64,000 nucleotides of DNA from an uncultured Verrucomicrobia subdivision 3 bacterium (GCA_903835255.1 CAILMI010000054.1:25020-89019); one strand, 5' to 3'; shown: positions 1-8,824, numbered from the stretch's first letter. Made by a program: numbers and translations. Notes: generated by a model from the sequence alone, not told the origin.

Positions 1-518
1 TCACGCTGATCCAAGCCGTACCGAAGGGGAAGCTTTTCGAGGACATCCTCCAGAAGTCCGTGGAACTGGGCGTGCGGCGGGTGGTGCCGATTCTTTCGGA
101 GCGCGCGGTGGCCCAGTTCGACGGCGCGGCGGCGGAGAAAAAGCGCGACAAATGGCAGCAGGTGGCTATCGAAGCCATCAAGCAATGCGGCGCGGCGTGG
201 CTGCCCCGGGTGGAAGCCCCGGCAACGCCCGGGGCCTTCATCACCCGCGAGGAAAAATTCGATCTTCTGCTGGTGGGCTCACTCCAACGGGAACGCCGCC
301 ATCCCCGCGAGGTGTGGCGCGCGTTTGAAACGGCGCACGGGCGCCGCCCTCAAAGCGTGGGCGTCTGGATCGGGCCGGAGGGCGATTTCACTCCTGCCGA
401 ATTGGAAGCCATCATGACGGCGGGCGCACAACCGATTTCTCTGGGACCCCTGGTGCTGCGGGTGGAGACGGCGGCGATTTATTGCCTCTCTTTTTTGAAC
501 TACGAATTGACCGCTTGA
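1..518 (+). CDS. rsmE: 16S rRNA (uracil-1498-N3)-methyltransferase RsmE, 5'-truncated by window edge
   Basis: C-terminal part of the SPOUT-family methyltransferase that methylates U1498 of 16S rRNA with S-adenosylmethionine in the cytoplasm. The reading frame is open from base 3, with residues LIQAVPKGKLFEDILQKSVE before the first internal GTG at 60, so the true start lies outside the window. The SPOUT knot signatures are visible: IGPEGDFTPAELEA and, near the end, LGPLVLRVETAA, which corresponds to the family's LGxRILRxETA. The 'KGKLFEDILQKSVELGV' stretch is typical of RsmE. It is convergent with accD, with about 40 bp between the stops. The family assignment is firm; only the N-terminal PUA-like domain is missing from view. 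Confidence 0.93.
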   Translation, partial: TLIQAVPKGKLFEDILQKSVELGVRRVVPILSERAVAQFDGAAAEKKRDKWQQVAIEAIKQCGAAWLPRVEAPATPGAFITREEKFDLLLVGSLQRERRHPREVWRAFETAHGRRPQSVGVWIGPEGDFTPAELEAIMTAGAQPISLGPLVLRVETAAIYCLSFLNYELTA

Positions 519-557
519 ACCGGAGGCCTCAGCTGCCACTCCCGCAGCGGCCGGACT

Positions 558-1508
558 TCACTGTGCGGCCGCCGCTTTTTTTCCGGCGGTGAAAAATTCC
601 AGATAGGCGATCAGTTGCGCCTTCATTGCCTGGCGCGAAACGATGGCGTCAATCAATCCGTGGTCGAGCAGGAATTCGGCCGTCTGAAAGCCCGGCGGCA
701 GCTCCGCTTGGGTGGTGTCCTTGATGACGCGCGGCCCGGCAAAGCCAATCATCGCCCCCGGCTCGGCCAGAATCAGGTCGCCCAGCGTCGCATAACTGGC
801 CATCACCCCCGCCGTGGTGGGATGAGTCAGGATGCTCAGGTAGGGCAGCCCGCGCTGGGCGTGATATGCCAGCGCGGCGCTGGTCTTAGCCATCTGCATC
901 AGGCTGAACATCCCCTCATACATCCGCGCGCCGCCGCTGGCCGAAATGATAATGACCGGCAGCCCCTTCTCCGTTCCGCGCTCAATCAGGCGCGTCAGCT
1001 TTTCGCCGACCACGGAGCCCATCGAGCCGCCCAAAAAATTGAAATCCATTACGCCCAGCGCGACGCGCTGATCCCCGATCCGGCAGAGGCCGGTGACGAC
1101 GGCATCCTTGAGCGGGGTGTTTTTCCGGTAGGCTTCCAGCTTGGAAGCATAGGTGGAGGCTCCCTTAAAATGCAGCACGTCCACACTGGACATGGCGGCA
1201 TCCATCTCCTCGAAGGTGCAAGTCTCCACCAGCGAATGGATGCGCTCCCGGGAGCCGATGGGGAAATGATGGTTGCACTTCATGCAGACCTTCAGGTTTT
1301 CATCCAGCTCCTTGTCAAACAGCATCGTCTCGCAAGTCGGGCATTTGGTCCAAAGCCCCTCGGGCATCTCGCGCTTCTTGGTCCTGGATTTGCCCGAGCC
1401 GAGCTTGGGCTTTTTGGTGAAGGCCGGCGCGTTGCCGGTCGGCGGCGTCAACGCCGGCTCGACGGTTTCCAACCCCAGGGTCTTTTTGGTGAAAGTGGTC
1501 GTATCCAT
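558..1508 (-). CDS. accD: Acetyl-CoA carboxylase carboxyltransferase subunit beta
   Basis: Beta subunit of the carboxyltransferase that moves the carboxyl group from biotin-BCCP to acetyl-CoA to make malonyl-CoA, the first step of fatty-acid synthesis. An N-terminal zinc ribbon (CPTCETMLFD...CMKCNHHF, four cysteines) is followed by the crotonase-like carboxyltransferase fold with SGGARMYEGM and the oxyanion-hole region GPRVIKDTTQ. I chose the ATG at 1508 (316 aa), because a longer start would run into comF, whose stop is at 1531. An alternative ATG at 1523 is possible. A basic, low-complexity N-terminal extension of about 50 residues precedes the zinc ribbon. accA is not in the window. Confidence 0.95.
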   Translation of the reverse strand: MDTTTFTKKTLGLETVEPALTPPTGNAPAFTKKPKLGSGKSRTKKREMPEGLWTKCPTCETMLFDKELDENLKVCMKCNHHFPIGSRERIHSLVETCTFEEMDAAMSSVDVLHFKGASTYASKLEAYRKNTPLKDAVVTGLCRIGDQRVALGVMDFNFLGGSMGSVVGEKLTRLIERGTEKGLPVIIISASGGARMYEGMFSLMQMAKTSAALAYHAQRGLPYLSILTHPTTAGVMASYATLGDLILAEPGAMIGFAGPRVIKDTTQAELPPGFQTAEFLLDHGLIDAIVSRQAMKAQLIAYLEFFTAGKKAAAAQ

Positions 1509-1530
1509 GCCTGCCCCGAGCATAGTGAAT

Positions 1531-2274
1531 TCAAAGCCCGCGTGCAACTGTCCAGACACACACCTCGCCCGCGCCCGCCGCCCGCAAGGCCCGCGCACAG
1601 GCACTGGTGGTCGCCCCGGTCGTGAACACGTCGTCCACCAGCACCAGCCGTTCCCCGCTCAAAGTCACCCCGGGACGGAGCGCAAAGGCCCCGCGCATGT
1701 TGGCCGCCCGCTGCGGCCGAGTCAGCCGGGTCTGGGTCGCTGTCGCCGCCACCCGCCGGATCAGCCCCGGATGAAGTGGGATCCCGCTGGCCGCGCTCAA
1801 ATGCCGGGCGAGGATTTCCGCCTGGTTGAATTCCCGATCCCGCTGTTTCAGGGGGTGCAGCGGCACGGGCACGAGGTAATGCCAGCCCTGCCCCCGCAGC
1901 ACCGGCACCGCCGCGCGCGACAGCAGGGCGCCTAAAAAGGGACCAAACCACAAGGCGCGTTGGTATTTGAAACGGTGAATGGCCTCCAGCACCCGGGTCT
2001 TCGCGACCACGGCGCTGCGGGCGGAGCTGAAGGCCAGCTCCAGATCGCAACAGTTGGAACACTCAAAGGCGGCGCTCAGGTGGCCGGGATACGGCAGGCC
2101 GCAGCGCTCACACCACGGCGGCCGGATGAAGCGGACCTCCGCCCGGCAGCGGGCGCCCACGAAGCCGTCCCCGGCCGCGGCGCGCTCCGCCAGGCAGAGC
2201 TGGCAGACTTCCGGATAGAAAAAACCCAGACCGGTGTTCAGCCAGACTTGGAGCGATGCCGCCAGCGGTGACAT
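1531..2274 (-). CDS. comF: ComF family phosphoribosyltransferase-like protein
   Basis: ComF/GntX-type protein, linked to DNA uptake or nucleotide metabolism in other bacteria; the exact reaction is not established. Paired cysteines near the N terminus (CQLC, CERC, CSNC) suggest a zinc-binding part. The C-terminal half is a type I phosphoribosyltransferase fold with the PRPP-binding loop LVLVDDVFTTGATTSACA. The ATG at 2274 is chosen over one at 2304 because GAGGG lies about 7 bases upstream. It ends 22 bp before accD on the same strand, so the two are probably co-transcribed. It is divergent from the kinase gene, whose start lies about 120 bp away. Confidence 0.88.
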   Translation of the reverse strand: MSPLAASLQVWLNTGLGFFYPEVCQLCLAERAAAGDGFVGARCRAEVRFIRPPWCERCGLPYPGHLSAAFECSNCCDLELAFSSARSAVVAKTRVLEAIHRFKYQRALWFGPFLGALLSRAAVPVLRGQGWHYLVPVPLHPLKQRDREFNQAEILARHLSAASGIPLHPGLIRRVAATATQTRLTRPQRAANMRGAFALRPGVTLSGERLVLVDDVFTTGATTSACARALRAAGAGEVCVWTVARGL

Positions 2275-2394
2275 GCTGTGACCCTCGTTTTCTTTCCCGG
2301 CCAATGCAAACCGATCCGGGCGAATTCACCCGACCGCGTCAACCGGCATGTTTTTATTCGCAACCGCGTCTGGAAAGGGGTATCAAGGGGCGTC

Positions 2395-3249
2395 ATGGCA
2401 AGGGCATTAAACAGGGAGGCAGGAACCGGGGCGGCGCAGAAGCCGTTCGCTGGCAAGTTTTATCTTCAGGAGCTCCTGAACTCCGGCGGCATGTCGGAAA
2501 TCTGGCTGGTGACCGATTCGCGCGGAAAGCCCTACGCCCTGCGCACCTTAAAAAAAGAGCTGCGGTTCAATTTTTCAGCCCGACGCCAGTTTGTGCGCGG
2601 CTGCGAAACCCTGGCCAAACTGAACGAAAGCGAGTTCATCGTCGGCTATATCGAACACGGCAAGGCGGACGGGACACATTACCTGCTGATGGACTACATC
2701 GAGGCGGCGAATCTCAAGGAGCTGTTCGCCACCCAGGATCCCCTTCTGACGGAAAATGTCGCTCAAATCCTTCTGGATATGGCGGCCGGACTCCTGCACG
2801 TCCATGAAAGCGGCTTCGTCCATCTGGATTTCAAGCCGGAAAACATCCTCGTCACGCGCAACGGGAGCGTGCGGCTGATCGATTTCGACACCGCCATCCC
2901 CATCCCCGAAAAGCCCGTCAAACAGTCTAAGAACCCCGGCACCCCCGGTTACATGGCCCCGGAACAGCTCCAGCGCGAACCCCTGGACGGCCGGGTGGAT
3001 ATTTTCGCCTATGGCGTTTCGGCCTACGAGATCCTCACCCACCAGAAGCCGTTTCCGGGCGAGAACCCGGCAGAAATCCTCGCAGCGCAAAAGAACCCGG
3101 CCGGGCCGGTTCCGCTGCGGGAGCATAATCCCAGCCTCCCGATTGCCCTCGAAAAAGTTGTCCTCAAATGCCTCGCCCGCGACCCCGACCGCCGCTATCC
3201 CTTCATGAGCGTGCTGGTCAACGACCTCCAGAAAGCACTCTACGTCTGA
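2395..3249 (+). CDS. Serine/threonine protein kinase-like protein with degenerate catalytic residues
   Basis: A 284-residue single-domain protein of the bacterial Hanks-kinase family with no transmembrane segment, so probably cytoplasmic. The start ATG at 2395 has AAGGGG 6 bases upstream. The fold markers are present: a glycine loop (NSGGMSEIW), a catalytic loop H143-L-D-F-K-P-E-N150, GTPGYMAPEQ in the activation segment and DIFAYG in helix F. Several key positions deviate. The beta-3 lysine is Arg50 (YALR instead of xALK), the usual alpha-C glutamate position appears to be Gly69, HRD reads HLD, and DFG reads D163-F-D. Catalytic Asp145, Lys147 and Asn150 remain. It may be a pseudokinase or use ATP in a non-standard way. 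The substrate is unknown. Confidence 0.85.
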   Translation: MARALNREAGTGAAQKPFAGKFYLQELLNSGGMSEIWLVTDSRGKPYALRTLKKELRFNFSARRQFVRGCETLAKLNESEFIVGYIEHGKADGTHYLLMDYIEAANLKELFATQDPLLTENVAQILLDMAAGLLHVHESGFVHLDFKPENILVTRNGSVRLIDFDTAIPIPEKPVKQSKNPGTPGYMAPEQLQREPLDGRVDIFAYGVSAYEILTHQKPFPGENPAEILAAQKNPAGPVPLREHNPSLPIALEKVVLKCLARDPDRRYPFMSVLVNDLQKALYV

Positions 3250-3272
3250 GCCCTCTCTCTGCTGGATTCGGG

Positions 3273-5831
3273 CTACGGCTTGACGACGGAAACCACGAAC
3301 GCGTCCGGCTTCAGATATTTCTGCGCGACGGCTTTAACCTGTTCGAGCGTGACGGATTCAAACTTGGCGTCGTCCAGTTCCGTTCGCTGATAGCCCAGAC
3401 CGTAAAGCTCGTCGAGCGCGGTCTGCACCGCGAGGCCGCCGAGATCTTGGCGGGCGATCTTCTTGGCGCCGATGATTTTGGCCTTGGCCCGCTGAAGCTC
3501 TTCGGCGGTCAATCCCTCGGTGCGCAGCAGCTCCGCTTCCTTCAAAAACTCCTGTTCCACCTGGCTGACCTGAGTCGGTTCCGTGCCGGCATAGAAGGCA
3601 AAGTAGCCGGGGACCAGTCCGGGGAAATGCTGGGCGCCGACGTAATACGCCAAGCCCAGCTTCTCGCGCACCCGCAGGAACAGGCGCGACCCGAGATCGC
3701 TGCACGCCTCCTGCAACAAATCGAGCGCGTAACGGTCGGCATCGTGCAGGGTGGTGGCGGCGAAACCCAGGACGATGACAGCCTGCTTTTTGTCGCGGCT
3801 CTCCTCAACGCGCTGGGGCAAAGGCAGCGGGGCGATGGCACCTGAAATCCGGCCCGGAAGGGCACTCGCTCCCTCGATTTTCTGCCAGCTTGCAAACGCT
3901 TTTTCAACGGCCGCTTTGACGTCCGCCGCCTTCACATCGCCAAAAACAGCCAGCACGCAATTGTTGGGCACCACCCGCTTTTGATGGAACGACCTCAAAT
4001 CCGCCGCCTGCAACCGGCTGACGCTTTCCTCTGTGCCCAGCGGGTCGAGCCCGTAGGTGGCGCCGCCAAACAGGGCGCGCCGCATCGCATGGCTCGCGCT
4101 TTTAAGGAGATTATCCCTCTGCGAATGAATGCTGGCAATCTGGACCTCGCGCTCGCGCTCCAGCGGCCCCGCCGGAAAGGTCGGATGCAGCAGGACATCG
4201 GCGACTAGCCCCAGGCCGATGGCAAAATCGTCGCTCAACACCTCCGCGTTCACGCCAAAGCTGTTATGGCCGCCGTAGCTGTCCAGGCTGCCGCCCACGG
4301 ATTCAATCTCCGTCGCAATGGCTTCTGCATCCCGGGTCTTGGTGCCTTTGAGCAGCATCCGGGCGAACAATTGGGTGAGGCCATTGTCGGCGGGGGTTTC
4401 CGCCAGCACGCCGCCCTGAAAAGCGGCGCGGAACTCCACGAACGGCAGCCGATGATTCTCCTTCACCAGCAGGCGCAGGCCGTTGGACAGCTCAAATTTC
4501 TGGATGGGCAAATCGTGACTGAGTTCGACCGCGGTGGAAATTTTCGGGGTCGTGCCGTTGGGCAGCAACGCGTACAGCGTCCGATTTTCCGCCGTCAGAT
4601 AATGGCGCGCCACGCGCTGGACATCGGCGGGAGTCACCCGGCGGACGGCGGCGAGATAGCGTTCGGAAAAGGTGAGATTGTTCGCCGCCAGCCAGTTGCC
4701 GCCCAGATCGCTCGCCTGCCCCTCCATCGTCTTGCGCGAAGACAGCGTGGCGGAGACGAACTGTTTCACGGCCTTTTGCACCTCCCCCTCAGTGACGGAG
4801 AGAGACTGAATTTTCTCAAGTTCAGCCAGCATCGCGTCGCGGGCGGGGGAAAACTGGTCAGCATCCACCATGGCGCTCATGCCGAACAGACCCGTGCTGC
4901 CCGGATTGTAGGTCCATGCATCGGCGTGATGCACGACTCCTTGGCGTTCCCGCACCTGCTGGTACAGGCGCGAACTGCGTCCGCTGCCAAGCAGCACGGC
5001 GAGCACGTCCAAGACGGGCACGTCCACGTGGCTCAGCTCGGGGATGTGCCAGGCAAAATGCAGATGCCCGAGTTCAATGGGGGCTTCCTCGATGGTTTCG
5101 CGCGGGGCGGTCTGCTTCGGCTCCTGCAGCAGGAGGGAGGGCGGCAGGGCGCGCGCCTTGGAGGACGCATAGGCGGCCTTGATTTGCGCGACCACCTCGT
5201 CCCGATTCACGTCGCCGGCGACAACATAGAAGACGTTGTTCGGCGCGTATTTCTCATGGTAATAGGCGCGGATATCCTCCGGCTTGAGCTCGTTGAAAAT
5301 GTCCAGATACCCGATGATGGTGAACCGATACGGGCTGCGGGTGTAGGCGGTTTCAAACAGCCGGCGACCGGAGCGGCGGCCGGGATCATCCTGGCCCATG
5401 TCCATTTCACGGCGGATCACATCCAGCTCCTTGGCCAGATCCTCCGGCGGCAGCGACGCGTGCTGCATGATATCACACAAAATATCGACCGCCGTGACCG
5501 CCCCGGTATTCGGGACATCGATGTGATAAACCGTGCGGTCGAAGCTAGTGTAGGCGTTCATGTAGCCGCCCGCCTCCTGGACCTCCTGGTCGATCCGGCT
5601 GCCGGGGCGGGTGGTGGTGCCTTTGAACAGCATGTGCTCGAGCACATGGGAGAGGCCGGCCCCGAGCCACTTGCCCTCATGAATGCTGCCCGCCATCGCC
5701 CACGCCTGAGCCGAAACAACCGGCGCGCTGTGGTCCTCGCGCACAATGATGACCAGGCCGTTATCGAGCGTGGTCAGGGTGACGCCCGGGGGGAGCGCCG
5801 GGGATTCGCCGTTCAGAATGGATTTACTCAT
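3273..5831 (-). CDS. Tandem M16 (pitrilysin-family) zinc metallopeptidase
   Basis: An 852-residue protein with two M16A/M16C repeats in one chain. The first repeat has the inverted zinc motif H62-x-x-E65-H66 (SHVLEHMLFKGT), with a downstream glutamate region expected to give the third ligand. The equivalent segment of the second repeat reads LTQLFARMLLKGT and lacks the motif, so it is the inactive clamshell partner, as in other M16 enzymes. No signal peptide is visible at the N terminus (MSKSILNGESPALPPG), so it looks cytoplasmic, or exported in a way I cannot see. It is probably a peptide-degrading oligopeptidase. It converges on the kinase gene, with 23 bp between the stops. Confidence 0.92.
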   Translation of the reverse strand: MSKSILNGESPALPPGVTLTTLDNGLVIIVREDHSAPVVSAQAWAMAGSIHEGKWLGAGLSHVLEHMLFKGTTTRPGSRIDQEVQEAGGYMNAYTSFDRTVYHIDVPNTGAVTAVDILCDIMQHASLPPEDLAKELDVIRREMDMGQDDPGRRSGRRLFETAYTRSPYRFTIIGYLDIFNELKPEDIRAYYHEKYAPNNVFYVVAGDVNRDEVVAQIKAAYASSKARALPPSLLLQEPKQTAPRETIEEAPIELGHLHFAWHIPELSHVDVPVLDVLAVLLGSGRSSRLYQQVRERQGVVHHADAWTYNPGSTGLFGMSAMVDADQFSPARDAMLAELEKIQSLSVTEGEVQKAVKQFVSATLSSRKTMEGQASDLGGNWLAANNLTFSERYLAAVRRVTPADVQRVARHYLTAENRTLYALLPNGTTPKISTAVELSHDLPIQKFELSNGLRLLVKENHRLPFVEFRAAFQGGVLAETPADNGLTQLFARMLLKGTKTRDAEAIATEIESVGGSLDSYGGHNSFGVNAEVLSDDFAIGLGLVADVLLHPTFPAGPLEREREVQIASIHSQRDNLLKSASHAMRRALFGGATYGLDPLGTEESVSRLQAADLRSFHQKRVVPNNCVLAVFGDVKAADVKAAVEKAFASWQKIEGASALPGRISGAIAPLPLPQRVEESRDKKQAVIVLGFAATTLHDADRYALDLLQEACSDLGSRLFLRVREKLGLAYYVGAQHFPGLVPGYFAFYAGTEPTQVSQVEQEFLKEAELLRTEGLTAEELQRAKAKIIGAKKIARQDLGGLAVQTALDELYGLGYQRTELDDAKFESVTLEQVKAVAQKYLKPDAFVVSVVKP

Positions 5832-5910
5832 TTCAAATGATTGTCAGGCGGACACCCTACACGAAAACCACCCCGGAAACGAGGGGGAATTGTTCCAGCA
5901 GATCTCCGAC

Positions 5911-6399
5911 TCATGCACGGGTCGCCGGCGGGGAGGCCGGGGCCTTGCGCACGGCGTTGAAATTCCCCTGCTCACAGCAGGCCACGAACCCCTCCGTGAC
6001 ACTTTTCAACCCCTCCCAGCGCGCGCGGATCTGCCGGGCTTCGGCAGGCGTCACTTGATTGTCAGCCGCCGCGGTCGCGGTCACCGCAAGGAGATCGGCG
6101 AATTCCTGCACGATCCGATTCGTCGCGGGCATCAGCAGGTCGGGATGCGGGGCGTTCTTGGGGTTATGGATAAAGAAGCCCCCCGCCCGCTCGCAAATCC
6201 ACTGGACCAGCCGGGGATCGCCGGTGCTCTGGATGAGCGCCTCGATGCGGTCGAGCGGATTGCCCGTACCGCTGCCGGCGGCGTGATCCGGCACCTCAGC
6301 CCATTTGTAGATCATCGAAGCCGAGAGATTGAGATCGGCAGCCACTTTCTTGGGGGCGACTTTTTCAAACACGGCCCGCAGCAGCTCATACGAATGCAT
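5911..6399 (-). CDS. Putative helix-turn-helix DNA-binding protein
   Basis: A 162-residue protein whose first 35 residues look like a helix-turn-helix: ELLRAVFEKVAPKKVAADL, then NLSASMIYKWAE, where the second helix would read DNA. The rest is acidic and helical, without a recognised domain. Proteins of this shape occur in Verrucomicrobiota and resemble phage CII/YdaS-type regulators, but I cannot assign a family firmly. It lies 79 bp upstream of the M16 gene on the same strand and may be co-transcribed. Confidence is good that it is a gene and low on function. Confidence 0.65.
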   Translation of the reverse strand: MHSYELLRAVFEKVAPKKVAADLNLSASMIYKWAEVPDHAAGSGTGNPLDRIEALIQSTGDPRLVQWICERAGGFFIHNPKNAPHPDLLMPATNRIVQEFADLLAVTATAAADNQVTPAEARQIRARWEGLKSVTEGFVACCEQGNFNAVRKAPASPPATRA

Positions 6400-6618
6400 C
6401 GGAGAACGATGGGCAAGCCCCTAAAAGTTGGCAAGCGCGGTTTTTCAACGCCCCAGACTAATCCTGCCGGATCCGGCGCGGTTTAAAAAGCACGGATCGC
6501 CCAAGGGAACGTCAAAGCCCCGGTAACATTTAATATGAGTCAACTCGGGACGCAAAAATCAAACATCTTCGTGATTGAATCTGCGGGCCAACTGGATAGA
6601 ATAGCGGTTCAAATGGTT

Positions 6619-6696
6619 CGGGGCGTAGCGTAGTCCGGCTAGCGCGCTTGCTTGGGGTGCAAGAGGTCGGGAGTTCAAATCTCCCCGCCCCGACCA
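6619..6696 (+). tRNA. tRNA-Pro (anticodon GGG)
   Basis: The cloverleaf closes by eye. Acceptor CGGGGCG (6619-6625) pairs with CGCCCCG (6686-6692). The anticodon stem is CTTGC/GCAAG with loop TTGGGGT, giving GGG at 6654-6656. The T-arm is GGGAG-TTCAAAT-CTCCC. Discriminator A6693 is followed by an encoded CCA (6694-6696). It reads CCC and CCU proline codons. Confidence 0.96.
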
Positions 6697-7018
6697 TTTT
6701 TCAAGGAATTTTAAGTCTTTAAATTTTTCCGCTGAATCCAGTCCTGCGGATGAACAACGACTCCAAAATCCAGAGCCCCCAGAGCCCTTAAAGAAATCAA
6801 AAGCAATACCGGCGCTGTCTATATTCCCCCACATCAAAAGCGGTTCCACTTATTTCTTAGTGGACTGTCCGGCTTCTACTGAGCTCAGGTAGCTTAGGAG
6901 GCCCTCACGCACCAAACCAACTGCCCGAGGGAATTTTTAATTCCCTAACTCTTTTTCCCTTATCTGCCATTGCACATCATTTGACAGTTCAGGCTCGACA
7001 GGGTTACTCTTAAAGCCA
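6697..7018. other. Intergenic region after tRNA-Pro
   Basis: I see no convincing gene here. At 6928-6946 an 8-bp perfect hairpin (AGGGAATT, loop TTT, AATTCCCT) is followed within six bases by five Ts. This is a weak terminator candidate on the plus strand. The end of the region carries the likely promoter of the amidohydrolase gene. Confidence 0.4.
6981..7010 (+). promoter_or_regulatory. Candidate sigma-70 promoter of the HDAC-like gene
   Basis: A consensus -35 TTGACA (6981-6986) is 18 bases from TACTCT (7005-7010), a partial -10 match. The start codon is only 9 bases after the -10 and no Shine-Dalgarno sequence precedes it, so the transcript would be leaderless or nearly so. Confidence 0.4.
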
Positions 7019-7939
7019 ATGCCTCCCCACGCACTCTATTACAGCGACCGCTTCGTCCTGTCTCAGGACCGCTTCGATACCACTCGCAAGGCGGCTTGGA
7101 TGGCGGAGGCGCTGGCCCGGAAGCCGATTCCCGGCGTCCGCCTGCTCTCCCCCCCATCCGCCACCTGGCAGGATGCCCGGCGCGTTCATTCTGAGACCTA
7201 TCTGCAAACCCTCAAAACAGGCCAGCCCGCCTCTGCCGCCCAGGCCTCCCGCATCGCCTGGGACCCCGGCGTGCTGCCCATGGCCCTGAGCGCCTGCGGC
7301 GGCATGATCGCCGCCGGGAAAGCCGCCCGGAAGGACGGTGTGGCGGGCTGTCTCGCCAGCGGCTTTCATCACGCCAAACGGGACCAGGGCGACGGCTTTT
7401 GCACGCTGAACGGACTGGCCATCGCCGCCCATGCCCTGGCCGAGGGCCACCGCGAGCACATTTTGATTCTGGATCTGGACGCCCATTGCGGGGGCGGAAC
7501 GCACACGCTGATTGAAGACCACCCGCGGATCTGGCAGATCGACGTCAGCGTCGCACCCTACGACGATTATTGGCCAGGCAAACGCGCCATCAAAGAAATA
7601 GTGACGCATGCCCAAAACTACATGAAAGAGCTCTGGCACTGCCTTCGGGAAGCCGAAAATGAATGGCCGCCATTTGCCCTGTGTCTCTACAACGCCGGCA
7701 TGGATATCCACCAGGATTGCAAGATCGGCGGGCTGGCCGGCATGGACGATTTCCTCATCCTGCTGCGCGAAGAGATGGTGTTCCAATGGTGCCGCGCGCG
7801 GGGAATCCCCATCGCCTACACCCTGGCCGGGGGCTATACCGGAGGCAAAATGACCCGCAAACGGCTGATGGATTTGCACCGGCTGACGGTGAGTTGCGCC
7901 GGGGCAATGGCGCGCGCCCCCCTCTCTGCCAGCCAGTAA
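7019..7939 (+). CDS. Histone-deacetylase-family (arginase/deacetylase fold) amidohydrolase
   Basis: A 306-residue zinc-dependent deacetylase homologue of the bacterial HDAC-like/acetylpolyamine amidohydrolase superfamily. The family marks are visible: SGFHHAKRDQGDGFC with the paired histidines H117-H118, the metal site LDLDAHCGGGTHT (D154, H156), the later aspartate in YNAGMDIHQD, and LAGGYTGG at the end. It should remove acyl groups from lysine or polyamine amides in the cytoplasm; the substrate is not predictable. No Shine-Dalgarno sequence is seen before the ATG. It is followed by a 65-aa protein and a receiver-domain gene on the same strand. Confidence 0.9.
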   Translation: MPPHALYYSDRFVLSQDRFDTTRKAAWMAEALARKPIPGVRLLSPPSATWQDARRVHSETYLQTLKTGQPASAAQASRIAWDPGVLPMALSACGGMIAAGKAARKDGVAGCLASGFHHAKRDQGDGFCTLNGLAIAAHALAEGHREHILILDLDAHCGGGTHTLIEDHPRIWQIDVSVAPYDDYWPGKRAIKEIVTHAQNYMKELWHCLREAENEWPPFALCLYNAGMDIHQDCKIGGLAGMDDFLILLREEMVFQWCRARGIPIAYTLAGGYTGGKMTRKRLMDLHRLTVSCAGAMARAPLSASQ

Positions 7940-8046
7940 CCCTTCCCATACCGATGCGGAAGCGGGCTCTTCAGGCATGGGACGAATCATTAATTATTTT
8001 TGGCTGGGACAGCCTTTGTCCCACCCCCTGCCCTACAGTGGCTGGC

Positions 8047-8244
8047 ATGAAACGATTTAATCCTTTTGTGCAACGCACGATCCTGCGGTTTGGCGGGGCC
8101 CAGCTCGTCCAACTAAAAAACGGCCGGCACCGCCTGGTCGGCGGCTCCGGGGAGGACCGGACCACCGCTTTGGAATGGGTATCGCTCTTCGCCCATGAGA
8201 TCATACTCTCGCGAGCCCGGCACCCAAATCGGACCGGCCACTGA
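8047..8244 (+). CDS. Small uncharacterised protein (65 aa)
   Basis: A 65-residue basic protein starting MKRFNPFVQRTILRFGGAQL and containing GGSGEDRTTALEWVSLFAHE. I recall similar short proteins in other Verrucomicrobiota genomes but know no function. No signal peptide, membrane segment or metal motif is visible. The ATG at 8047 lies about 105 bp after the amidohydrolase, and the stop is only 13 bp before the ATG of the receiver-domain gene, which suggests an operon with it. The conserved look of the FNPFVQR and ALEWVSLF blocks supports a real gene rather than chance coding. Confidence 0.6.
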   Translation: MKRFNPFVQRTILRFGGAQLVQLKNGRHRLVGGSGEDRTTALEWVSLFAHEIILSRARHPNRTGH

Positions 8245-8257
8245 AAAACGGATAACG

Positions 8258-8824
8258 ATGAACGACCATTTCGACCTGACGCCAAGGCAGACGGAACCCG
8301 CTGACACAGGGGAAACAAAGACATCCGCTCCATTCAACGCCCCCGCGCTGGATCCGTTTTCGAACGTTCACAAAATCAGCCGCCCAGTGAAGGTCATCCT
8401 AGTGAATGACGACCGCGGAACCCTCGAATTGCTGGAAACATACCTCTCCTACTGTTTTAAAAACGCCACCCTATACTCGTTTACCAGCGGCGATGTGGCG
8501 TGGGAAGTCTTGCAGCATACGGACCCCGACCTGCTGATTACCGACATGTATCGCCCCAAGGATGTGGTGGACGGATGGGCCTTGATTCCGCTCCTGACCG
8601 AAAAAAAAGTAAAATACCCGGTGCTGGTTGTTTCCGCCTGTTCGGTTTTCTGCCCGGAAAACGCGCCGGAATATTTCCGCGCAAAATCAGAGGACTATTT
8701 TAAACTGCTGGCACAGGCGCATCGCGCTATCCAGATCAGCGCCCTGGAGATTCTCACCCCATTTTTCGAATTCGAGCTGGTGATATCCGGCTATTTCAAA
8801 GACGGCGAAGCAAAGACCCCATGA
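8258..8824 (+). CDS. Stand-alone response-regulator receiver-like protein
   Basis: A 188-residue protein with a disordered N-terminal tail of about 45 residues, then a CheY-like receiver domain. The acidic pair is in VKVILVNDD, the predicted phospho-acceptor Asp is in LLITDMY, and the Ser in VVSACS fits the conserved Thr/Ser. The lysine site is likely in YFRAKSEDYFKL. No output domain follows, so it would act by protein contact. The ATG at 8258 is preferred to one at 8195, which overlaps the small upstream gene. No cognate histidine kinase is adjacent. Confidence 0.75.
   Translation: MNDHFDLTPRQTEPADTGETKTSAPFNAPALDPFSNVHKISRPVKVILVNDDRGTLELLETYLSYCFKNATLYSFTSGDVAWEVLQHTDPDLLITDMYRPKDVVDGWALIPLLTEKKVKYPVLVVSACSVFCPENAPEYFRAKSEDYFKLLAQAHRAIQISALEILTPFFEFELVISGYFKDGEAKTP

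Noticed and set aside
4266..5840. 524-residue plus-strand open frame
   Set aside because: Antisense to the M16 peptidase, no domain.
6559..6849. 96-residue minus-strand frame containing GRGDLNSRPLAPQ
   Set aside because: This is the well-known false translation of the antisense strand of a tRNA-Pro gene.
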